Below, in pieces: positions 35,106 through 44,855 of a stretch of 64,000 bases of DNA (position 1 is the first letter of the stretch; every line of letters begins with the position of its first letter). The notes beneath the pieces were generated by a model that saw only the letters and a program-made list of their open reading frames with translations, searched no databases and was not told the DNA's origin. The stretch lies in assembly GCA_027487575.1 (NCBI GenBank), contig JAIYDJ010000062.1:1-64000 (forward strand), written 5' to 3'. The DNA comes from Rhodobacter sp. Lineage in GTDB: Bacteria; Pseudomonadota; Alphaproteobacteria; Rhodobacterales; Rhodobacteraceae. A program made the position numbers and the translations under genes.

Positions 35106-37760
35106 ATGAACATGCCGGTTTTTGCGCTTTACAATCTGGATGATGCCGGGACGGTTGCGGTGGACAGCGCAACCGGCAACGGTGCCCAGAACGGGGGCTA
35201 CTTCAACGGGGCCGTGTCGTCTGGCGGTCGGGCCGTCCTTGATGGTGAAAACGATCTGGTCAAGATTTTCCCCGATCCGGCCTTTCAACTGGATACCGGA
35301 ACGCTGGCGATCAAATTCACCCTGTCGACCGTTCCGCAGGATTCGACCCAGACGGTGCTGTCGCGGGACAGCATCGGGACCAATGACGGGTCCTACCGGA
35401 TCGACATCCAGGAAAATGGCGCGGTCGTGGTCAGCCACGAAACGGCATCGGGCACGACGACCTTCGGCACCGACGCCGGGTTTGCCAATCCGGGCGAAAC
35501 GATCGACCTGTCCTATTCCTTTGACGAGACCGGGACCGGCGGCCAACTGGTGATCAACAACACCACCACCGGTGACACGTTCAGCGACGATGTTCCGGCA
35601 GGTCTGGGCATGAACATGGGCGGCCAGAACCAGCCCTGGATGATCGGCGCGGGGCAAAGCCTGTCGAACCCCGGCATCCTGAACGATCTGAACCAGCAGT
35701 TTGCCGGCAAGGTCGACACGTTCTCGCTGTCCGACACGGTGGACAACATCGACGATGACGGCGAAGGCGACAACTCTGCCCCCGTGGCCGAAAATGACAC
35801 GGCCAGCACGATTGCGACCGCGCCGGTGGTTATCGATGTTCTGGAAAACGACAGTGATATCAACGGCGATCCGCTGACCATCACGGGAACCTCCACCACT
35901 CCGAACGGGACGGTGGTTGTCAATGCGGACAACACTCTGACCTTCACCGCCAACCCCGGCTTCACCGGCGACGCCTCGTTTTCGTACAACGTCGATGACG
36001 GCAATGGCGGCTCTGCGACCGCCTTCGTGACGGTCAGCGTGGGGGCTGCGCCGCCGCCGCCTCCGCCTGTGCGCGACGGCATCGTTTCGGGCACCCCGGG
36101 CGACGACCTGATCAACCTTGTCTACACCGGCGATCCGGACGGTGACCGCATCGACAACAACGATGCCCTGCTGACCGGCGATGCGCCGAACGATGACCGT
36201 GTCGTCGCGGGCGGAGGGAATGACATCGTCGTGGCCGGTGCGGGCGATGACTCGGTCGAAGGCGGCTCGGGAGATGACTCGCTTGCGGGCAACACCGGCG
36301 ATGACAGCCTGTTCGGTGGCGACGGCGGCGACCAGATGGTCGGCGGCGGCGGCAACGACAGCCTGACCGGCGGCGACGGGTCGGACTCGGCCAGAGGCGG
36401 CGCGGGCGATGACGTGATCGACACCAGCGCCGGCGGAACGCCGTTGCCCGATCTGGGATACACCGGTCTTTATGCGGCCGACGCGACCCCGCTGGATGAC
36501 CTCGATACGGTCTATGGCGGCCGGGGCGATGACGTCATCAGAACCGGCGACGATGCCGACCTGATCTATGGCGGCTTCGGGCAGGACAGCATAAACGGCG
36601 GCATCGACAACGACACGATCTTCGGCAACCAGGACGACGATACGATCATCGGCGGCGAAGGGTCGGACTCGATCGATGCGGGCCAGGGCAACGATCTGGT
36701 CTATGGCGGTCTGGACCCGAGTTTCCCCGATGCGGTCAACATCCGCGACGATCAGGGCGATCTGGTTCCGAACAACGGCGCGGACATGATCCGTGGCGGT
36801 CTGGGAACCGACACGATCTGGGGTCTGGATGATGACGACACGATCTATGGCGGTCAGGACGCGGATGTCATCGACGCGGGCATCGACGACGATCAGGTCT
36901 ATGGCGGGTCGGGCAACGACACGCTGACCGGCGGACAGGGCGCAGACACGCTGTTCGGCAACGCCGACCGTGACGTATTCATCGGGGGCGGCGTCGGCGA
37001 CGTTGTCAACGGCAACGAGAACGGCGACGACTTCGACACGCTGGACCTGACCGGTTCCGGCCCGCTGAGCATCGTCTACGATCCGGACAATGCCGAAAAT
37101 GGCGTGGTCAGCTTCCTTGATGCCGACCGCAACGTGACCGGAACGATGTCCTTCGTGAACATCGAGAACGTCATTCCCTGCTTTACGCCGGGCACGATGA
37201 TCGCAACCCCGCGCGGCGAAATGCCCGTGGAAAAGCTGCAGCCGGGCGACCGGGTGATCACCCGCGACAACGGCCTGCAGGAAATTCGCTGGATCGGCTC
37301 GCGGTCGCTGTCGTGGCGCGACCTGAACGCGGCCCCGCACCTGAAGCCGGTGCTGGTGCGTCAGGGCAGCCTTGGCAACGGTCTGCCCGAGCGTGACATG
37401 ATGGTGTCGCCGAACCACCGCCTGCTGGTGGCCAACGACCGCACCGCGCTCTACTTCGACGAACACGAGGTTCTGGTTGCGGCCAAGCATCTGATCGCCG
37501 GGCAGGGCGTGCATTCGGTGGACAGCCTGGGCACAACCTACATCCACTTCATGTTCGACCGTCATGAGGTTGTCCTGTCGAACGGCGCCTGGACCGAAAG
37601 CTTCCAGCCCGGCGACATGACACTGAAGGGCATGGGCAACGCGCAGCGCAGCGAGATCTTCGATCTGTTCCCCGACCTCAAGACCGAAGCCGGCCTGGAA
37701 ACCTACGGGGCGGCGCGGCGCACCCTGAAACGTCATGAAGCGGTGCTGCTCGCCCGCTGA
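35106..37760 (+). CDS. Large RTX calcium-binding protein with C-terminal Hint domain (1)
   Basis: This 884-aa acidic protein has four parts. Residues 1-215 look like a LamG/concanavalin-type beta domain. Residues about 225-320 form a cadherin/VCBS-like repeat (SAPVAENDTAST, ENDSDINGDPLTI). After a poly-proline linker, residues about 330-660 hold many RTX nonapeptides of GGxGxDxUx type. From C692 (NVIPCFTPGTMIATPRGE) a Hint domain runs to the end. There is no Sec signal, as expected for type I secretion guided by C-terminal signals, but no secretion ATPase is in the window. ATG 35106 follows GTGAGGGA. Base composition and domain end match the next gene. Confidence 0.88.
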   Translation: MNMPVFALYNLDDAGTVAVDSATGNGAQNGGYFNGAVSSGGRAVLDGENDLVKIFPDPAFQLDTGTLAIKFTLSTVPQDSTQTVLSRDSIGTNDGSYRIDIQENGAVVVSHETASGTTTFGTDAGFANPGETIDLSYSFDETGTGGQLVINNTTTGDTFSDDVPAGLGMNMGGQNQPWMIGAGQSLSNPGILNDLNQQFAGKVDTFSLSDTVDNIDDDGEGDNSAPVAENDTASTIATAPVVIDVLENDSDINGDPLTITGTSTTPNGTVVVNADNTLTFTANPGFTGDASFSYNVDDGNGGSATAFVTVSVGAAPPPPPPVRDGIVSGTPGDDLINLVYTGDPDGDRIDNNDALLTGDAPNDDRVVAGGGNDIVVAGAGDDSVEGGSGDDSLAGNTGDDSLFGGDGGDQMVGGGGNDSLTGGDGSDSARGGAGDDVIDTSAGGTPLPDLGYTGLYAADATPLDDLDTVYGGRGDDVIRTGDDADLIYGGFGQDSINGGIDNDTIFGNQDDDTIIGGEGSDSIDAGQGNDLVYGGLDPSFPDAVNIRDDQGDLVPNNGADMIRGGLGTDTIWGLDDDDTIYGGQDADVIDAGIDDDQVYGGSGNDTLTGGQGADTLFGNADRDVFIGGGVGDVVNGNENGDDFDTLDLTGSGPLSIVYDPDNAENGVVSFLDADRNVTGTMSFVNIENVIPCFTPGTMIATPRGEMPVEKLQPGDRVITRDNGLQEIRWIGSRSLSWRDLNAAPHLKPVLVRQGSLGNGLPERDMMVSPNHRLLVANDRTALYFDEHEVLVAAKHLIAGQGVHSVDSLGTTYIHFMFDRHEVVLSNGAWTESFQPGDMTLKGMGNAQRSEIFDLFPDLKTEAGLETYGAARRTLKRHEAVLLAR

Positions 37761-37809
37761 ACGCATGCAGCGCCGGCGGGTCGCGGGTTCGCGATACCGT
37801 CAGCCGAAC

Positions 37810-37836
37810 AAGGGGTCCCGTCCGGGGCCCCTTTTT
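37810..37836 (+). terminator. Rho-independent terminator between the two RTX/Hint genes
   Basis: The stem AAGGGGTCCC / GGGGCCCCTT (10 bp, one T-G pair) closes a GTCC loop and runs into a T5 tract. It starts 50 nt after the first gene's stop, so the two RTX genes are probably separately transcribed. Confidence 0.85.
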
Positions 37837-37975
37837 CGTCAGGTCGCGATGCCACGGAATTGCCGCAGTGTGACCCGGAAATCCGCCGTTAAGCCCGACT
37901 ACAGGAATGTCTGGAAAGATGGCTTCGGACGTCGCTGCACGCCGCAGCACTCCGGGTCTGCGGGATTTATCGGCC

Positions 37976-40900
37976 ATGGCTATTGCTACCGAACTGACGA
38001 TCGATGTCGCGGCGTCCGACCTTGCGATGGCGCAGGCGATCTTTGGCGACGGCATCCAGGTTCTCACCGCCAGCTATCAGGGTGACCCCCTTTCCAAGGG
38101 GATCTACACCGGCGCGCAGACCACGATGCCCGGCATCGCCCCCAGTGACAGCGGTGTCATCCTGTCGACCGGCCATGTCACCGACGTGACCAATTCCAGC
38201 GGGACGACCAACACAAACACCGCCGAGGGAACCTCGCGCGACACCACCGGCATCGACGCCGACCAGCAGTTGAACACAATTGCCGGACGCGCGACCTTTG
38301 ACGGGTCGATCCTGAACGCGACCTTCGTGCCCGACGGCGATTTCCTGACGATGCAGTTCGTCTTCACCTCGGAAGAATACCCCGAATACGTCGGTTCGAA
38401 CTTCAACGATGCGTTCGGGGTCTGGGTGAACGGCAATTTCGTGCCGCTGACCATCAGCACCACAGGTGAGGTCGCGATCAACACGGTCAATGGCGGGCTC
38501 AACCAGAACCTCTACATCGACAATACCGCCGACCAGTACAACACCGAGATGGACGGCTTCACCCGCATCCTGTCCTTCAAGGCACCGGTCAATATGGGTC
38601 AGGTCAACACGATCCGGATCGGCATCGCCGATGCCGGGGACAATGCCTATGACAGCAACCTGCTGATTTCCGGAAACAGCATCCAGACCGTCGCGCTGGC
38701 CAATGACGACCGGGTGCAATTGCTGGCCAACTCCAGCCGCACTTTCGACGTGCTGGGCAATGACACCGATCAGGCGGATGCCGGGCTGACGATCACCCAT
38801 CTGAACGGCACGGCCGTGACCGCCGGGCAAAGGGTGACACTCACCACCGGCGAGCAGGTCCGGCTGAATGCGGACGGCACCATTACGGTGTTCAGCGATG
38901 GCGATCTGGGCAGCAACACGCTGAACTACACGGTCCTCGACGGCGCGGGAAACACCGATGTCGGGTTCATCACGATCAACACGGTGGCCAGCGTCACGCG
39001 CGACGGCATCGTGCAGGGCACGGCCGGGGCCGATGTCATCGCGGTGGGCTATGTCGGTGACCCGGACGGCGATCTTGTCGACAACAACGATGCGCTTGGC
39101 GTGGGCGGCACGACCGGCGACGGCGACTACATCCTGGCCGGGGCGGGCAATGACAGCATCACCGCCGGAGCGGGGAATGATGTTGTCTATGCCGGGGCCG
39201 ACAACGACACCGTCCTTGGCGGCGAGGGCAACGACTGGGTCGGCCTTGGCTCCGGCAATGACAGTTTCGGGGCGTCGGGCACCGAGGCGGGAAATGACAC
39301 CGTGTTTGGCGATGCCGGCAACGACAGCATCAACGGCGGGGCCGGAACAGACCGGCTTTACGGCGGGGCTGGCAATGACACGCTGGAGGGAGGGTCCGGT
39401 TCGGATCAGCTTTATGGCGACGCCGGGGCGGATCTGTTCAACATCCGCGACAACCACGAAGCCGATTCGATCTTCGGCGGTTCGGGCGGCACTGATACCG
39501 ACACCGTCGCATTTTCCAACAGTGCCACCACCCAAGGCGTCGCTGTCACCTTCACCGGGGCCGAAGCCGGAACCTATGCCTTCGCCGCGACGCCATCCGG
39601 TCTGGCGCAGGGCACCGGCAGTTTTGCCGACATCGAGGCGATCACCCTGACCGACTACGCCGACACCGTGAATGGCGCGGCCAGCACGGGTGCCATGACG
39701 CTGACCGGCAACGGCGGCGCGGATGTGTTGACGGGCGGGTCGGCGGCCGACACGATCTTTGGCGGCAGCGGGGTCGACACACTGACCGGCAACGATGGCG
39801 CCGACAGCCTGTCAGGCGGCGACGAGGCAGACAGCCTTTCCGCTGGGCGCGGCGACGACACCCTGTCGGGCGGTGACGGGTCCGACACACTGCAGGGTGG
39901 CGAAGGGGCGGACGTGCTGATCGGTGGCACCGGTCTGGACTTTGCCGATTACACAGGTTCCGGCACCGCGGTCGCAGTCAACCTGCATGAGGGTACAGCG
40001 TCGGGGGGCCATGCCGCCGGGGACACGCTTCAGGGGTCGGTTGACGGGATCATCGGGTCCGGGTTCAACGACACGCTGACCGGGGCCGATGCCGAAAACC
40101 GGATCGGCCCGGACAGCTTTACCACCGTGATCTACGGTATGGCTGGCGACGACCTGATCGATGGGCGCGCCGGGGCGGATTCGCTGTACGGCGGAACCGG
40201 GGCGGACACGCTTTTCGGCGGAACGGGGGCCGACACGCTGGACGGCGGGGCCGATCGCGACACGATCTTTGGCGGGGGCAGCGACGACATTGACGGGGGC
40301 GAGGACGGCGACGATTTCGACACTCTCGACCTGCGCGGTGCGGGGTCGCTGAAGGTCACCTACGACGTTGATAACGCGGAAAACGGCACGGTGCGGTTTC
40401 GTGACACCGGAGAGACGCTGCGCTTTATCAACATCGAGAATGTCATTCCCTGCTTTACCCCCGGCAGTCTGGTGCTGACCGACGAAGGCGATGTTCCGGT
40501 CGAGAATCTGGCACCGGGGGACCAAGTGCTGACGCGCGACAACGGTTATCAGGAAATCCGCTGGATGGCGCGGCGCGACCTGACGCAAACGGATTTGCGG
40601 GCGCATGTCGCCTACAACCCGGTGCGGATCGCGCGCGGCTCGCTGGGCGACGGACTGCCAGAGCGTGACCTGCTGGTTTCGCCGCAGCACAGGATGCTGA
40701 TCGCGGGCGCGCGGGCCGAACTGCTGTTCGGCGAACGCGAGGTGCTTGCGGCAGCGACGCATCTGGTGGGGATGCCGGGGGTGACCCGCCTTTATCCCAT
40801 CAAGGTCAGCTACATCCATTTCATGTTCGACCGGCACGAGATCGTCCGGGCGGACGGGGCTTGGTCCGAAAGCTTTCAGCCGGGGTCGCAGACCGTGGCG

Positions 40901-41026
40901 GGGCTTGGCGCAGAGCAGCGGCAGGAACTGCTTGCGCTGTTTCCCGACGTGCTGACCGGTCAAAGCCATCACGCCGCCCGTCTTTCGCTGAAATCCCGCG
41001 AAGCGGCGGTTCTGGTGCGCGGGTAG
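37976..41026 (+). CDS. Large RTX calcium-binding protein with choice-of-anchor L and Hint domains (2)
   Basis: This protein is 1016 aa if started at ATG 37976 (ATG 37907 would add 23). Residues 1 to about 240 match the choice-of-anchor L domain (AQAIFGDGIQVLTASYQG, GVILSTGHVTDVTN, FVFTSEEYPEYVGSNFND). A VCBS/cadherin-like segment (VLGNDTDQADAGLTITHLNG) follows, then two blocks of RTX repeats separated by a non-repeat domain. The Hint domain begins at C826 (NVIPCFTPGSLVLTDEGD). The Hint part and the preceding ENGxV...FxNIENVIPCFTPG junction are clearly homologous to the upstream gene. Probably secreted by a type I system encoded elsewhere. Confidence 0.88.
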   Translation: MAIATELTIDVAASDLAMAQAIFGDGIQVLTASYQGDPLSKGIYTGAQTTMPGIAPSDSGVILSTGHVTDVTNSSGTTNTNTAEGTSRDTTGIDADQQLNTIAGRATFDGSILNATFVPDGDFLTMQFVFTSEEYPEYVGSNFNDAFGVWVNGNFVPLTISTTGEVAINTVNGGLNQNLYIDNTADQYNTEMDGFTRILSFKAPVNMGQVNTIRIGIADAGDNAYDSNLLISGNSIQTVALANDDRVQLLANSSRTFDVLGNDTDQADAGLTITHLNGTAVTAGQRVTLTTGEQVRLNADGTITVFSDGDLGSNTLNYTVLDGAGNTDVGFITINTVASVTRDGIVQGTAGADVIAVGYVGDPDGDLVDNNDALGVGGTTGDGDYILAGAGNDSITAGAGNDVVYAGADNDTVLGGEGNDWVGLGSGNDSFGASGTEAGNDTVFGDAGNDSINGGAGTDRLYGGAGNDTLEGGSGSDQLYGDAGADLFNIRDNHEADSIFGGSGGTDTDTVAFSNSATTQGVAVTFTGAEAGTYAFAATPSGLAQGTGSFADIEAITLTDYADTVNGAASTGAMTLTGNGGADVLTGGSAADTIFGGSGVDTLTGNDGADSLSGGDEADSLSAGRGDDTLSGGDGSDTLQGGEGADVLIGGTGLDFADYTGSGTAVAVNLHEGTASGGHAAGDTLQGSVDGIIGSGFNDTLTGADAENRIGPDSFTTVIYGMAGDDLIDGRAGADSLYGGTGADTLFGGTGADTLDGGADRDTIFGGGSDDIDGGEDGDDFDTLDLRGAGSLKVTYDVDNAENGTVRFRDTGETLRFINIENVIPCFTPGSLVLTDEGDVPVENLAPGDQVLTRDNGYQEIRWMARRDLTQTDLRAHVAYNPVRIARGSLGDGLPERDLLVSPQHRMLIAGARAELLFGEREVLAAATHLVGMPGVTRLYPIKVSYIHFMFDRHEIVRADGAWSESFQPGSQTVAGLGAEQRQELLALFPDVLTGQSHHAARLSLKSREAAVLVRG

Positions 41027-41054
41027 GTCCGGCGCGCGGTCGGGGACTGGTGTA

Positions 41055-41645
41055 TCAGGTCTGCCGCGCCAGCCACTCCGCCCAGTCTTCGGGTGTGTCA
41101 AGGTCGGTGGTCGCCCGCATTCCGGGCAGCGGAACCATCCGCAGCCGGTCCTTGTGCCGCTTCAAAACCTCGCGCGGGCCGGGATCGCCCTGCAGGGCCA
41201 GGATCTCGGGGCGAACCCAAGGCGGAAACACCACGGGATGGCCTGGCGGGCCGCCGGTTGCGCAGGCCCGCAGGATCAGGTCAGGATTGTCGCCGGACAG
41301 GGTCAGAAGCGTGGTCAAGTCGGCGGTCGCCAGATCGGGCATGTCGGCCAGCAGCACCATCACCCGGGCATCCGGGGGCAGGGCTGCGAAACCGGCCTGA
41401 AGCGAGGCCGTCATGCCTGCGGACGGGTCTGCCACGTAGATCTGGCGCACCGGCAAACCGTCCAGAGCCGCCTGCCGTGCCGGGCGGGCGGCGTCCAGCG
41501 TGACCGAAACCGGGCAGCCGGTGGCCAGGGCCATCCGGGTGACATGCGCGATCAGCGGCCTGCCCCGGACCGGCTGCAAGAGTTTGTCGGTGCCGCGCAT
41601 CCGGCTTGACGCCCCGGCGGCGAGGATCAGGATTTCGACGGTCAT
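41055..41645 (-). CDS. MocA/MobA-like nucleotidyltransferase
   Basis: This 196-aa NTP-transferase has the signature LILAAGASSRMRGTDKLLQP, the metal-binding LLADMPDLATAD and GPPGHPVVFPP. This matches the molybdenum-cofactor cytidylyl/guanylyltransferase (MocA/MobA-like) group that finishes Mo cofactors for oxidoreductases such as CO or xanthine dehydrogenases. ATG 41645 was chosen at the beginning of conserved sequence. It follows the dehydrogenase gene across a copy of the dispersed repeat. The precise nucleotide is not predicted. Confidence 0.85.
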   Translation of the reverse strand: MTVEILILAAGASSRMRGTDKLLQPVRGRPLIAHVTRMALATGCPVSVTLDAARPARQAALDGLPVRQIYVADPSAGMTASLQAGFAALPPDARVMVLLADMPDLATADLTTLLTLSGDNPDLILRACATGGPPGHPVVFPPWVRPEILALQGDPGPREVLKRHKDRLRMVPLPGMRATTDLDTPEDWAEWLARQT

Positions 41646-41667
41646 CGCTTGATCATGGCGGTGGAAA

Positions 41668-41734
41668 GGGGGGCTGTCTGCCCCCCTCGGTGCTTCGCAC
41701 CTCACCCCCCGAGGATATTTGTGGACAGAAAATG
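41668..41734 (-). repeat. Dispersed post-gene repeat, copy D
   Basis: In the minus-strand sense, three bases after the stop of the FAD/GcvT dehydrogenase come CATTTTCTGTCCAC, then AAATATCCTCGGGGGG, and further on a GGGGGG-CAGACAG-CCCCCC hairpin. It probably ends the dehydrogenase transcript. Confidence 0.8.
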
Positions 41735-41737
41735 CGG

Positions 41738-44155
41738 TCAGCCGCGCATCCGGGCGCCGTCTGCGTCGAACAGGGGGGCAAGGTGGACGCGGGCGGGCCG
41801 TCTGACACCGAGGATCTCGATCTCGACGGCCAGGCCGTCGACGATCCGGTCGGCAGGCAGAAAGCCCTGTGCGACCGACAGGCCGGTGAAATGCGAGTAT
41901 CCGCCGGAGGTGCAGAATCCCACCACCGCGCCGTCAAGCCAGATCGGCTCCCACGCCACCACGTCGGCATCCTCGGCTTCCACGATGAAGGTCGCGAGTT
42001 TGCGTTTCGGGCCTGCCGCCTTTTCCGCCGTCGCAGCGGCGCGGCCGATCCAGTCGCTGGGTTTGTTCCAGCGGATGAACCGGTCAAGCCCGGTCTCGGC
42101 GGGGGTGTAGTCGGGGCTGAATTCGCGGCCCCAGGAGCCGAACCATTTGTCCAGCCGCAGCGACATCATCGCGCGCATGCCGAAAGGGCGCAGGCCGAGG
42201 TCGGTTCCGGCCGCCGAAAGCGTGTCCCACAGATGGCGCACCGACATGTGGTCGGTGTAGATTTCATAGCCGAGGTCCGCCGTATAGCTGACGCGCTGCA
42301 CGATGCAGTCGGCCATGCCGACGGTCATCCGACGCACGTCCATGAACTTGAAGGCGTCAGGCCCGACATCGGCGCGGGTGACGCGGGCCAGCAGGTCGCG
42401 GGCGCGGGGGCCTGCGATCTGGAACCCCGACCGCGCGTCCGAGATGTTTTCGACCCGCACGCCCGGCTCGGCGTTCTGCTCGAACCAGCGGCCATGCCAG
42501 CCCTGCGCGCCATAGCTGGCGGTCAGCTGGAATTCGGTTTCCGACAGGCAGGACACCGTGAAATCGCCGATGATCTTGCCGGAATGGGCCAGCATCGGGG
42601 TCAGGGACAGGCGTCCGGGCTTCGGGATCAGCCCGGCCATGATCCGGTCGAGCCAGGCGCGCGCGCCCGCTCCGGTGACCCGGTACTTGCCGAAGTTCTG
42701 CAACTCGTTGATGCCGACGCCGGTCCGCACCGCCATGACTTCCTGACGCGTCGCCTCCCAAGCATTCGACCGCTTGAAGGTCGGTGTTTCATAAAGGGGT
42801 TCGCCGGGCAGGGCGAAGTAGTTCGGCACCTCGAGCCCGTATTGCTGCCCCCAGACCGCGCGCAGCGACGTGTTGAGGTCGTACATCGGCGTGGTGCGGA
42901 ACGGGCGGGCGGCGGGCCGTTCCTCGTTCGGGTAGGAGACGGAGAACCGCATCTGGTAGTTCTCGATCACCTTGGGCACGGTATAGCCCGGCGTCGTCCA
43001 TGTGCCGAAGCGCGACACGTCGAACCCGCGCGGGTCGCGTTCGACCTCGCCGTGGATCATCCACTGAGCGAGCGAAAGGCCCATGCCGCCGCCCTGGCTG
43101 AAGCCCGCCATGACCGCGCAGGCGGACCAGTAGTTGCGCAAACCCTGCACCGGGCCGATCAGCGGGTTGCCGTCGGGGGCGAAGGTGAAAGGGCCATGGA
43201 TCACCCGCTTGACGCCCGCGCGTTGCAGGGCGGGGAAGCGGCGGTAGGCGAATTCGACGGAATCCGCGATCTTGTCATAGGCGTCGGGCAGCAACTCCTG
43301 CCCCCAGGTCCAGGGGGTGCCGTCGATGCTCCACCCCTCGCAGGGCTTTTCGTAGAAGCCGATGCAGAACCCTCGGCCTTCCTGACGCAGATAGGATTCG
43401 CCGCCCGGGTCCATCACATGCGGAAACTCGCGGCCGCCGCGCGCCACGATTTCGGGGATGTCGTCGGTGACCAGATACTGGTGCGCCATCGGCAGAAGCG
43501 GCAGATAGACCCCGGCCATCGCGCCCACCTCGCGCGCCCAGAGGCCGGCGGCGTTCACCAGATGTTCGCAGTGGATCGTGCCCTTGTCGGTGACGACTTC
43601 CCAGCCTTCGGCCGTGGGGTTGGTCGCCAGAACCTTGGTGTGCAGGATGATGTCCGCCCCGCCCATCTTCGCGGCCTTGGCATAGGCATGGGTGGTGCCG
43701 TAGGGGTCGAGGTGCCCGTCCAGCGGATCATAAAGCGCGCCGAGGATTCCGGCGGTGTTCACCATGCCGTCGGTCATCTTCTCGACCTCGGCGGGTGTCA
43801 GGATGGCGGTGTCCAGCCCCATGTAACGGTGTTTGGCGCGTTCGGCCTTCAACTGGTCGAAGCGTTCCACGTTGTCGGCCAGAGTGATCCCGCCCACGTG
43901 GTGCAGCCCGCAGGACATGCCGGTGATCGCCTCAAGCTCTTTGTAAAGCCGGATCGTGTAGCCCTGCAGCGCCGCCATGTTGGTGTCGCCGTTCAGCGTA
44001 TGAAACCCGCCCGCGGCGTGCCAGGTCGATCCGGCGGTTAGTTCCGCCCGTTCGATCAGCGTCACGTCGGACCAGCCGAGTTTGGTCAGATGGTACAGCA
44101 CCGAACAGCCGACGACTCCGCCGCCGATCACGACCACGCGCGTATGGGTTTTCAT
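41738..44155 (-). CDS. FAD-dependent dimethylglycine/sarcosine dehydrogenase-type protein (DAO + GcvT)
   Basis: This 805-aa, two-module protein oxidatively demethylates an N-methyl amino acid and passes the one-carbon unit to folate. The N-terminal half is a DAO flavoprotein (VVVIGGGVVGCSVLYHLTK; the His of SLYERAELTAGSTWHAAGGFH-type flavin-attachment segment is seen as AGSTWHAAGG). The C-terminal half is a GcvT/aminomethyltransferase fold (TGVGINELQNFGKYRVTG, SYTADLGYEIY, GMRAMMSLRLDK). The length fits dimethylglycine or sarcosine dehydrogenases. A TetR regulator gene lies just upstream with an inverted repeat between. Substrate choice among dimethylglycine, sarcosine and related compounds is open. 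Confidence 0.88.
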   Translation of the reverse strand: MKTHTRVVVIGGGVVGCSVLYHLTKLGWSDVTLIERAELTAGSTWHAAGGFHTLNGDTNMAALQGYTIRLYKELEAITGMSCGLHHVGGITLADNVERFDQLKAERAKHRYMGLDTAILTPAEVEKMTDGMVNTAGILGALYDPLDGHLDPYGTTHAYAKAAKMGGADIILHTKVLATNPTAEGWEVVTDKGTIHCEHLVNAAGLWAREVGAMAGVYLPLLPMAHQYLVTDDIPEIVARGGREFPHVMDPGGESYLRQEGRGFCIGFYEKPCEGWSIDGTPWTWGQELLPDAYDKIADSVEFAYRRFPALQRAGVKRVIHGPFTFAPDGNPLIGPVQGLRNYWSACAVMAGFSQGGGMGLSLAQWMIHGEVERDPRGFDVSRFGTWTTPGYTVPKVIENYQMRFSVSYPNEERPAARPFRTTPMYDLNTSLRAVWGQQYGLEVPNYFALPGEPLYETPTFKRSNAWEATRQEVMAVRTGVGINELQNFGKYRVTGAGARAWLDRIMAGLIPKPGRLSLTPMLAHSGKIIGDFTVSCLSETEFQLTASYGAQGWHGRWFEQNAEPGVRVENISDARSGFQIAGPRARDLLARVTRADVGPDAFKFMDVRRMTVGMADCIVQRVSYTADLGYEIYTDHMSVRHLWDTLSAAGTDLGLRPFGMRAMMSLRLDKWFGSWGREFSPDYTPAETGLDRFIRWNKPSDWIGRAAATAEKAAGPKRKLATFIVEAEDADVVAWEPIWLDGAVVGFCTSGGYSHFTGLSVAQGFLPADRIVDGLAVEIEILGVRRPARVHLAPLFDADGARMRG

Positions 44156-44220
44156 CCGGGGCTCCCTTGAATCCGATTTTCCGCAAACTGGTCCGCAGGG
44201 CGGGTTTCGGCATGTAAATC

Positions 44221-44239
44221 TGCGACAAAACCTGTCGCA
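44221..44239. promoter_or_regulatory. Inverted repeat, candidate TetR operator upstream of the dehydrogenase
   Basis: TGCGACA-AAACC-TGTCGCA is a perfect 7-bp inverted repeat with a 5-nt spacer. It lies between the TetR-family gene's stop (44244) and the dehydrogenase start (44155). Size and symmetry suit a TetR-type operator; a simple 3' hairpin of the regulator gene is the alternative. Confidence 0.5.
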
Positions 44240-44243
44240 ACCG

Positions 44244-44855
44244 TCATTCAGGCGGCAATAACCCCAGCCCGCGCAGGTAGATTCCGATGCCCGCCTCCAG
44301 CAGATCCTCGGGCGGGAACGCTGATTTCGCGCCCGGCGTGCCGCGCATGAACAATTCGACCACGCCGTGGCTCATGGCCCAGATATGGGCGGAAAACATC
44401 GAGGCGGGGGGGCGGCGGGTGGCGGGCATGTGTTGGGACAACTGTTCGGCCGCCTGTTCCAGAACGCCTCGCGCGCGGGCGGCGGTGAAGGCCAGATCGG
44501 GATGGGCGTTGAAGGAAAGTCCGCTTTCGAACATCGCCTGATAGTGCCCCGGATACTTGCGGGCAAAGGCGAGGTAGGCGCGTCCCGTCGCCTCGAACGC
44601 CGCCAGTGCGGTGGGTTTGCCGTCGTTGTAGGCGAACTCCATCAGGGCCGCGAAGATGTCATACCCCTGACGTGCCACTTCGGCCATCAGGTCATCCCGG
44701 CCCGCGAAATGGCGATAGACGGCAGCCGGGGTCACATCGGCGGCCTTGGCGGCCTCGGACAGGGTAAACCCTTGCGGGCCGTTCTGCACGATCAGGTCCA
44801 GCGCCGCATCGACCAGCGCCTGGCGCAGGTTGCCGTGGTGATAGCCGCGTTTCAC
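44244..44855 (-). CDS. TetR/AcrR-family transcriptional regulator
   Basis: This 203-aa regulator has an N-terminal helix-turn-helix: [39 protein letters not shown], where [13 protein letters not shown] is the recognition-helix region. The C-terminal helical domain resembles the WHG subfamily. It starts with GTG at 44855, overlapping the ppk2 stop by 4 nt, so it is read from the ppk2 transcript. It sits directly upstream of the dehydrogenase gene and probably controls it. Confidence 0.88.
   Translation of the reverse strand: MKRGYHHGNLRQALVDAALDLIVQNGPQGFTLSEAAKAADVTPAAVYRHFAGRDDLMAEVARQGYDIFAALMEFAYNDGKPTALAAFEATGRAYLAFARKYPGHYQAMFESGLSFNAHPDLAFTAARARGVLEQAAEQLSQHMPATRRPPASMFSAHIWAMSHGVVELFMRGTPGAKSAFPPEDLLEAGIGIYLRGLGLLPPE

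Noticed and set aside
34834-35109. A 91-codon plus-strand ORF before the first RTX gene
   Set aside because: No ribosome site, atypical Cys/Trp-rich composition, overlaps the RTX start; more likely leader sequence.
36180-37000. Dense DNA repetition inside the RTX genes
   Set aside because: Explained by degenerate calcium-binding nonapeptide codons; no independent DNA element.
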